Source of the DNA: Endocalyx cinctus | Lineage: Eukaryota; Ascomycota; Sordariomycetes; Amphisphaeriales; Apiosporaceae | Length of the DNA stretch: 64,000 nt | Assembly (NCBI GenBank): GCA_001600455.1 | Contig: BCKC01000001.1 | Span: forward strand, 2,878,441-2,942,440 | Direction: 5' to 3' | Shown: piece after piece, positions 58,924 through 64,000 of the stretch | Numbering within the stretch: position 1 is the stretch's first letter | How the letters are laid out: each line of letters opens with the position of its first letter | Notes under the pieces: generated by a model | The model's input: only the letters and a program-made list of their open reading frames with translations | The model's database searches: none | Told to the model about the DNA's origin: nothing | Made by a program: the position numbers and the translations under genes

Positions 58924-60578
58924 TTAAAATACCGCTCCTCTAAGCCTTTCCATCTCTGCAATAGCCTTTGCATCTTCAGGAAGGATGTCTTTCTCGACCG
59001 TAATCCAGCGACCCTTGCCCGACCGTTGCGTCCTTATATGCTTCTCCACCGCCGTAGCGCTGTCGATCCATTCGGCGAAGCGCGACGCCTGGTTTTCGGG
59101 GTAACTACCGTCATTTTCGTCTTTGACGAGACCGTATCCTGAGTTTAGCCTCAGCGTCGTGATCTTACCCCAATCGCCGACCCAGTCGACGCGATTGATG
59201 GTGAAGTCACCGTCAGACTCGCGCATGAGCGCCGGGAACCAGTCGTAGCAGCCCGTCAGATCGAGGTACTCGAGCCCGTATAGCAAGCGGCTCAGCCGCT
59301 TGAGCAGGATTATCGCCTCCGACCAATCACTATCGAGAGAGTGGCTATAAGGTCCCGTACCGCCGTATTGAACCGCCTGTCCCGTCGAGGCGGACGTTAC
59401 CTTGGCATATTTCGCGTTCGGCGTCAAGGACGGCTCCGGCCAGCCGGCCAGACTCAAGTGGGTCAAGGTACCATGCGGCAGTTTTGCGGCCAACGCGAGC
59501 AGCTGCTTCCATGAAACGCCGAGGCTAGGTGACGAAGTAGGATGGCTGACTGCTAATGATAGATGAGTGAGATTGGGTATTAGCGATCGTGACGGAGTCA
59601 TCACATTAAGTGATCTCGTCGTAGGTTTTTCTATTTCGTCATCATCCTCATCAACGTCGTCCCAAGATTCCCGAATATCGGGGTCTGCAATTTGTTTATC
59701 TTTTCCAACTGATGCAGATTTTGAGGCAACTTGGGGTGTAGGTGGGTATAGTAGGTCAGTGAGCTCTTTCAAATTTATGCTTTTCCACAACGATCCGGTC
59801 AGATCCAGATAATGCGCGTCGGCATTCATCCTGTGAAGGTCCATCCTCTCGATCCCGTACTCAGCCAGCTCCTCGTCCGGCGGCCCGACGAGCACCAAGC
59901 GAACGTCGTCGGCCGACAAGCCGGGCTCGTACAGGTCCGCGACGTAGCTGAGCAGGGCGGTCCTCACGCGGCTGGGCAGCGTGTAAAGGTAGAACCGGTT
60001 CCAGTCCCGCTGCTGCTCCCAGTCCTGCGCCAAGCGTCGCATCACCATATCTCCGAGGCTCCCTTCGTCCGGGGTATACGCGCCCGGCAGGGGCAAGCAC
60101 CGGAGGTCGCCGGCCACGGCCGCGTTCGAGGGCGCGGGCGCGTGCCGGGACTGCGCGAGCGACACCCAGCTCCGCGGCGGCGGCGGTCCCGCGGGTCCTC
60201 GCCGGCCGTTAGCGTCGCGACGGAACCGCCGCGGTCGGGGAGCCGGGGTATCCGGGATCTGCAGGATTTGGCGGAGGGTTGGCGGCACGCTCGGTGCCTG
60301 GGCGGCGGAGAAATTATTGTGAGATGCGGCATTGGGGCTCACGCTAGTCCGTCGCAGATTTGCGAGGATCTCGTTGACGGTACGATCATGTTGATCTAAT
60401 AGATATGTTAATAATTACGCGTGACGGTTTAGGTCAGGATACGAGATAGTCTAAAAATCGAATGGACTTAATACTTACCTGAGGAGGATTGATGTGACGA
60501 TGACGACAACGTCAAGGATGGTGGGGCTACGGACGGAGGCTTGGAATATTTGGATTGGTACTTTTTCTTCTTAGGCAT
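58924..60578 (-). CDS. Conserved fungal leucine-rich-repeat-like protein
   Basis: Two exons, 60479-60578 and 58924-60395, give 523 residues. The first exon encodes a basic N-terminus (MPKKKKYQSKYSKPP) with Ser-rich runs. Exon 2 holds VPPTLRQILQIPDTPAPRPR, a WVSLAQSRHAP segment, and an ordered domain from about residue 160. LRR-like units follow: NLTHLSLAVSHP, GTLTHLSLAGWPEP, LEYLDLTGCYDWFP and ITTLRLNSGYG. An acidic insert (ESWDDVDEDDDEIEKPT) sits in the middle. There is no obvious enzyme motif. LRR-like units suggest protein binding. The protein is a conserved fungal type as I remember it, but the function is unknown. Exon 2 is GC-rich at the 5' end. Confidence 0.75.
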
Positions 60579-61006
60579 AACAATTGAGTTAGAGAGAAAA
60601 CCTCAAACTAAAACGTTGAGGAAGTAAATGTCGAGAGAGAGAAAGAGGAGAGTAATGAATCGCTCTTATAAGAAGGGAATTGGATGAGTGAAACTGAAAA
60701 TAAAGATGACTCAAGCTTTACTCTAAACTAAATCTGACTAAGATGATATAATAATAACCTTATAGTGTACATACGCAGTAAAACAACATAGCGGAGTCAA
60801 AATATTAAAATAGACAACTTAATAATAAATCGAAATTACTTTGAGTCACTCTTTTATTATTTTACTATTTTCAGAGTTCGAATCGTTTGAAATAAATGCA
60901 TATTTTACACTCCTCCATGATTTTTGTGAGTCATAAAATTATTCGTCTAGTTTTTTTTTTTTTTTTGTCTTTCCGAAGTCCATCACCTAATGTCAATACA
61001 TGTAAA
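60579..61006. other. Intergenic between LRR-like gene upstream and SDR 3' end
   Basis: About 430 bp of AT-rich DNA. No structural feature was seen beyond a 17-T run near 60950-60966. Confidence 0.55.
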
Positions 61007-62065
61007 TTATCGCCCGGCGAGAACGTTCAAAACCCCGCCATCCACAGCGATGATCTCGCCGTTGACGTACTGATTCTTAGCGAGGTATAAGACCGTCATA
61101 CCCATTTCCTCCTCGCGGCCCGGTCGCATGAGCGGCACGTGTCCCTTTTCCTGGATCTTCTCGGCGGGGACGTGACTCTTTTGTCTCTCGTCGCTCTCCG
61201 TTTTCGACGTCATTTCCGACGGGAAATACCCCGGCGCGATGCTGTTGACCCGGATCTGCGCCTTCTGGAACTCGGCCGACATGAGCCTGGTGAGCTGCAC
61301 CGTGGCGCCCTTGGACGCGTTGTAGCTGAAGTGACCCTGCGCGTGCCGCATTATGCCCGACATGGACGATATGGTGATTACTGAGGTCGCGAATGGCTCG
61401 AGGGGTCCCTTGGGTCGGATCCCCGCCTGTAACAGAGGTAGGAACGCTACCGTCGTGAAGTAGACCGCTGTCACATTCGTGTTAAAGTTCTCGCTCCAAT
61501 CCTTAGGGTCTTCGTTGTTCCATAATTTAGCTTTCAGAGTCTCGGCTTCAGAGTCGTCAGGTTCTGCCTTAGGACCAGAGATGCCGGCGCTGCACACGAG
61601 CAGGTTGATATATTTCTCCTTATTGCTCAATTCCTGCACAAGCTTTTCTAAGTCGTCCTTATTTGTCACATCGCAGGGCCCCGCGGATATTATTTGACCT
61701 CCGCTTCCATTAGTGGGCTGGTGCTTATCTGCCGCGTTGTCTATAGCTTCCTTGCGACGTCCCGTGATGTAGACTTTCGCACCGTTGGCCGACAGAGCTT
61801 GGGCTGCCATTACTGTAAATCCATTTTATTTAGCGAATTTTCTAAACTTCCGGATTCAGTGAATATAATGCATCATTCGCAGACACTGGATATGTATAGA
61901 AAGCAGCAAATGAATGAAATGATGTGCGTAATGATCACGTGGACATGGGTGCACTTCCAAGCAAGTATACTCACATCCAATGCCGGTTCCGCCTCCAGTA
62001 ATGACAGCCACGAAACCTTTTACCCCGAAGAGCTTCTGTGCATCAAATTGATGGGTGTCGGCCAT
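61007..62065 (-). CDS. Short-chain dehydrogenase/reductase (SDR), substrate unknown
   Basis: An NAD(P)-dependent oxidoreductase of the classical SDR fold. Two exons, 61975-62065 and 61007-61812, give 298 residues. The dinucleotide motif is TGGGTGIG (residues 23-30). CSAGIS fills the NNAG position, and the catalytic set is Ser (ISSMSG, 179/180), Tyr194 and Lys198 (YNASK). IAPGYFPSEMTSK follows, as in many SDRs. The ending VNGEIIAVDGGVL is the usual VDGG terminus. The intron splits the Gly-rich loop and its phase agrees with family conservation. The first usable ATG gives MADTHQFDAQ. No signal peptide was seen. It is convergent in orientation and tandem with the nitronate monooxygenase, 630 bp apart. 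Confidence 0.9.
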
Positions 62066-62698
62066 TTTCAAGATCTTTGGACTGACGTTGAAACTTGAAA
62101 TACAAAGAGATATGGATACGAAGGGTTTCAGGGAGGAGGCATATGTTCTTGATATATATTAATAAAGAGACACGTCCTCAGAGGTCTTCATATCCGTTTC
62201 AAAACCATCTTCTTAAAATTTTACAAGCATAAGTTACAATAAATTTTTACCTCCATTATATATGCATGACATCTTGAACATCGAAGGGGAATGGTGACGT
62301 AACTTCAGATGGTGTGCCGCGAAACCACGTGTCACTGGGATTCTCAGGACCATCAGCTCCGGTGACACCTATCGCACCTGCATCTTTAAAGTATACCAAT
62401 GTCAATGCAATAATAGTCTATCAGTCCACAGCACACTTAGATGAAGCTGTATGAATTTAGAATACGTACATAGTACTTAGACTTCAACTACGATTTATCA
62501 ACGATAAAACTCTGCACAATTGACTCTCTCAGTTGTATTGGGTTTGACATTTTTTATTCAAATATCCATTTAAGTATATATTTATTTCTTTACACGCGGT
62601 CTCAAATAAAAGGGAATAAACCCACCTGTCTCCAGGTCATATATCGTATCAACGGCATTTGCGACTAATCACCCAATTCCGGTCCGATCACCACCTCT
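62066..62698. other. Intergenic between SDR and nitronate monooxygenase
   Basis: About 630 bp, mostly AT-rich, containing the SDR promoter and the 3' end of the next gene. It contains no visible gene. Confidence 0.55.
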
Positions 62699-63915
62699 TT
62701 ACAACTTAGCGAGCATCTTGCTTCCCTGTGCCATGACCGCCGCGGCATCGTTTACGAACTCGTCTACCACCTCCTTCGCGCTCTTCTGGTCGTTGACCAA
62801 GGCCGCGCACTTGCCCATGAGGTAAGGCCTGAACTGGTCCATGAGATCGTCGACGTCATCCTCGTTGACCTTTCCGCCGCCCGGGAGGGAATCGGCTTGG
62901 CCGTTCATGACCTTCTCCAAGTCCGACTCGTACGGGAGGACACCCTTGGCGGTCAGCTCCTTGATCTCGGCCTGGCGCTCGTTTTCCCAGTTCTCGATGT
63001 AGGGGTTCGTGCGCACGCGCAGGGGGCGGCCCGTGAAGATGAGCGTGCGGATCGTGTCGTCAAAGCTAGCCGTCTTGACGGATTCCTTATGCGACTCCGG
63101 CGCACCCGCCTCGTCGACCAGGATAAATCTGGTACCAACCCACACGGCGTCGGCTCCCATCATGAGAGAGGCAGCCAACATGTTACCGTTGTGGATACCA
63201 CCAGCAGCGATAACAGGTATTTGTTTGCCCGACAGCGGGCTCTTCTTGCCCTTGCAGATTTGGACGCAAGCCGGGATCAAGACCGTCGTCGGCACATCTC
63301 CAGTGTGACCACCACCTTCGCCACCCTGTGCGCAGATTATATCACAGCCAATGTCGATTGCCTTCTGGACGTGCTTAGGATGTCCAACCATGTTCATGTA
63401 GTATACGCCGTGTTTGTGAAGCTTGTCTACGACGGCTTTCGGGGGGACGCCGACGGCTGAAACGAATAGTTTGGCACCGGATTCGATTATAATGTCGATC
63501 AACGCGTCCAGCTTGCCCTTTGTGTAGTCGTAGTTTGTCTTTCGAGCATTGCCACCGACTTGAGGAAGCAGTAAATCAATACCAAAAGGCGCGTTCTTGT
63601 CGTGCATGTATGATTTCATCTCATCGATCTGTTCTTTCAACATTTCAGGGCTGTAAGACATTCCACCGATGACGCCGAGGCCGCCGGCATTTGTAACGGC
63701 AGCTGCCAACTTGGGACCAGCAGCGACGTTCATACCGGCCAGAAGGATGGGATGGTTGATTTTGAAGAGGTCGGTCACCTCGGTGCGAATCTTCTCTGTT
63801 CATACATGATGGTCAGCACCTAGAACTAAGTATTTCCACGTTCTTGAAGTTTATAGCAGTTCAGATTCGTAATAGTCGTAGGAATCAGGAATGATAACGT
63901 ACGTGGAGAGGCCAT
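62699..63915 (-). CDS. Nitronate monooxygenase (2-nitropropane dioxygenase family)
   Basis: An FMN-dependent enzyme that oxidises nitronates, protecting against nitroalkane and propionate-3-nitronate toxicity. Two exons, 63903-63915 (13 nt) and 62699-63795, give 369 residues. The tiny first exon encodes MASP and a split Gln; the acceptor AACAG joins it to KIRTEVTDLFKINHPILLAG. FMN-binding and catalytic motifs are LLAGMNVAAGPKLAAAVTNA, the ICAQGGEGGGHTGD loop with its catalytic His, PVIAAGGIHNGNMLAASLMM and GADAVWVGTRF. The overall length is normal for the class. No signal peptide is seen, so it is probably cytosolic. The short first exon is predicted from splice sites and phase, not observed. 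Confidence 0.88.
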
Positions 63916-64000
63916 CTTTGCTGATTTTTATTACTTTCAAACAATAAAAGATAAAAAATAAAAGTGTAAAGGGTATCACAGGTATGCGGATGGCTTAAAG
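63916..64000. other. Window edge, upstream of nitronate monooxygenase
   Basis: Only 85 bp to the window end; no feature beyond the expected promoter. Confidence 0.4.

Noticed and set aside
1..64000. CRISPR arrays, rRNA, snRNA, intact transposon or secondary-metabolite cluster
   Set aside because: No regular spaced repeats, no transposase or reverse transcriptase frames, and no synthase gene were seen.

Overview
The window is nuclear DNA from a filamentous ascomycete (Pezizomycotina, most likely a Sordariomycete). The genes are split by short introns of about 50-100 bp with GTAAGT-type donors. The gene set is typical of moulds: a group III G-alpha subunit, PalA/Rim20, a fungal MscL, a SUR7-family protein, a Sap30 and a secreted intradiol dioxygenase. 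Genes are separated by long, AT-rich intergenic stretches full of homopolymers and microsatellites. The genus cannot be fixed from sequence alone.

Layout: 1-15 kb holds the N-terminal part of glycogen phosphorylase (minus, cut by the window edge), a complete G-alpha gene (minus), about 6.3 kb without a gene, and an SH3-domain protein (minus). 15-34 kb holds Sap30, mitochondrial Mdj1 (Hsp40), PalA/Rim20 and an Avl9-type protein, all on plus. 34-44 kb holds cullin-1 (minus, with a 17-nt micro-exon), an Srf1-like membrane protein (minus), a mitochondrial K+/H+ exchange-related protein (plus) and a C-tail-anchored protein of unknown function (minus). 44-53 kb is sparse: two small candidate ORFs, a secreted alpha/beta-hydrolase, a decayed POT-type peptide transporter (pseudogene, multiple frameshifts) and a secreted intradiol dioxygenase. 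54-64 kb holds an MscL-type channel with a C-terminal Cys pair module, a SUR7-family tetraspan protein, a leucine-rich-repeat-like protein, a short-chain dehydrogenase and a nitronate monooxygenase, all on minus.

Most genes are unrelated housekeeping or signalling genes, not a cluster. Loose themes are membrane trafficking and pH sensing (PalA, Avl9, Srf1, SUR7 family), mitochondrial function (Mdj1, KHE1-like) and a secreted or catabolic group (hydrolase, dioxygenase, nitronate monooxygenase, short-chain dehydrogenase). I found no CRISPR, prokaryotic system, intact transposon or secondary-metabolite cluster, and no convincing new multi-gene system. The least explained signals are the dispersed short motifs in the intergenic DNA, the transporter relic and the small candidate genes. 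Exon boundaries were set by hand from splice consensus, reading phase and family conservation.
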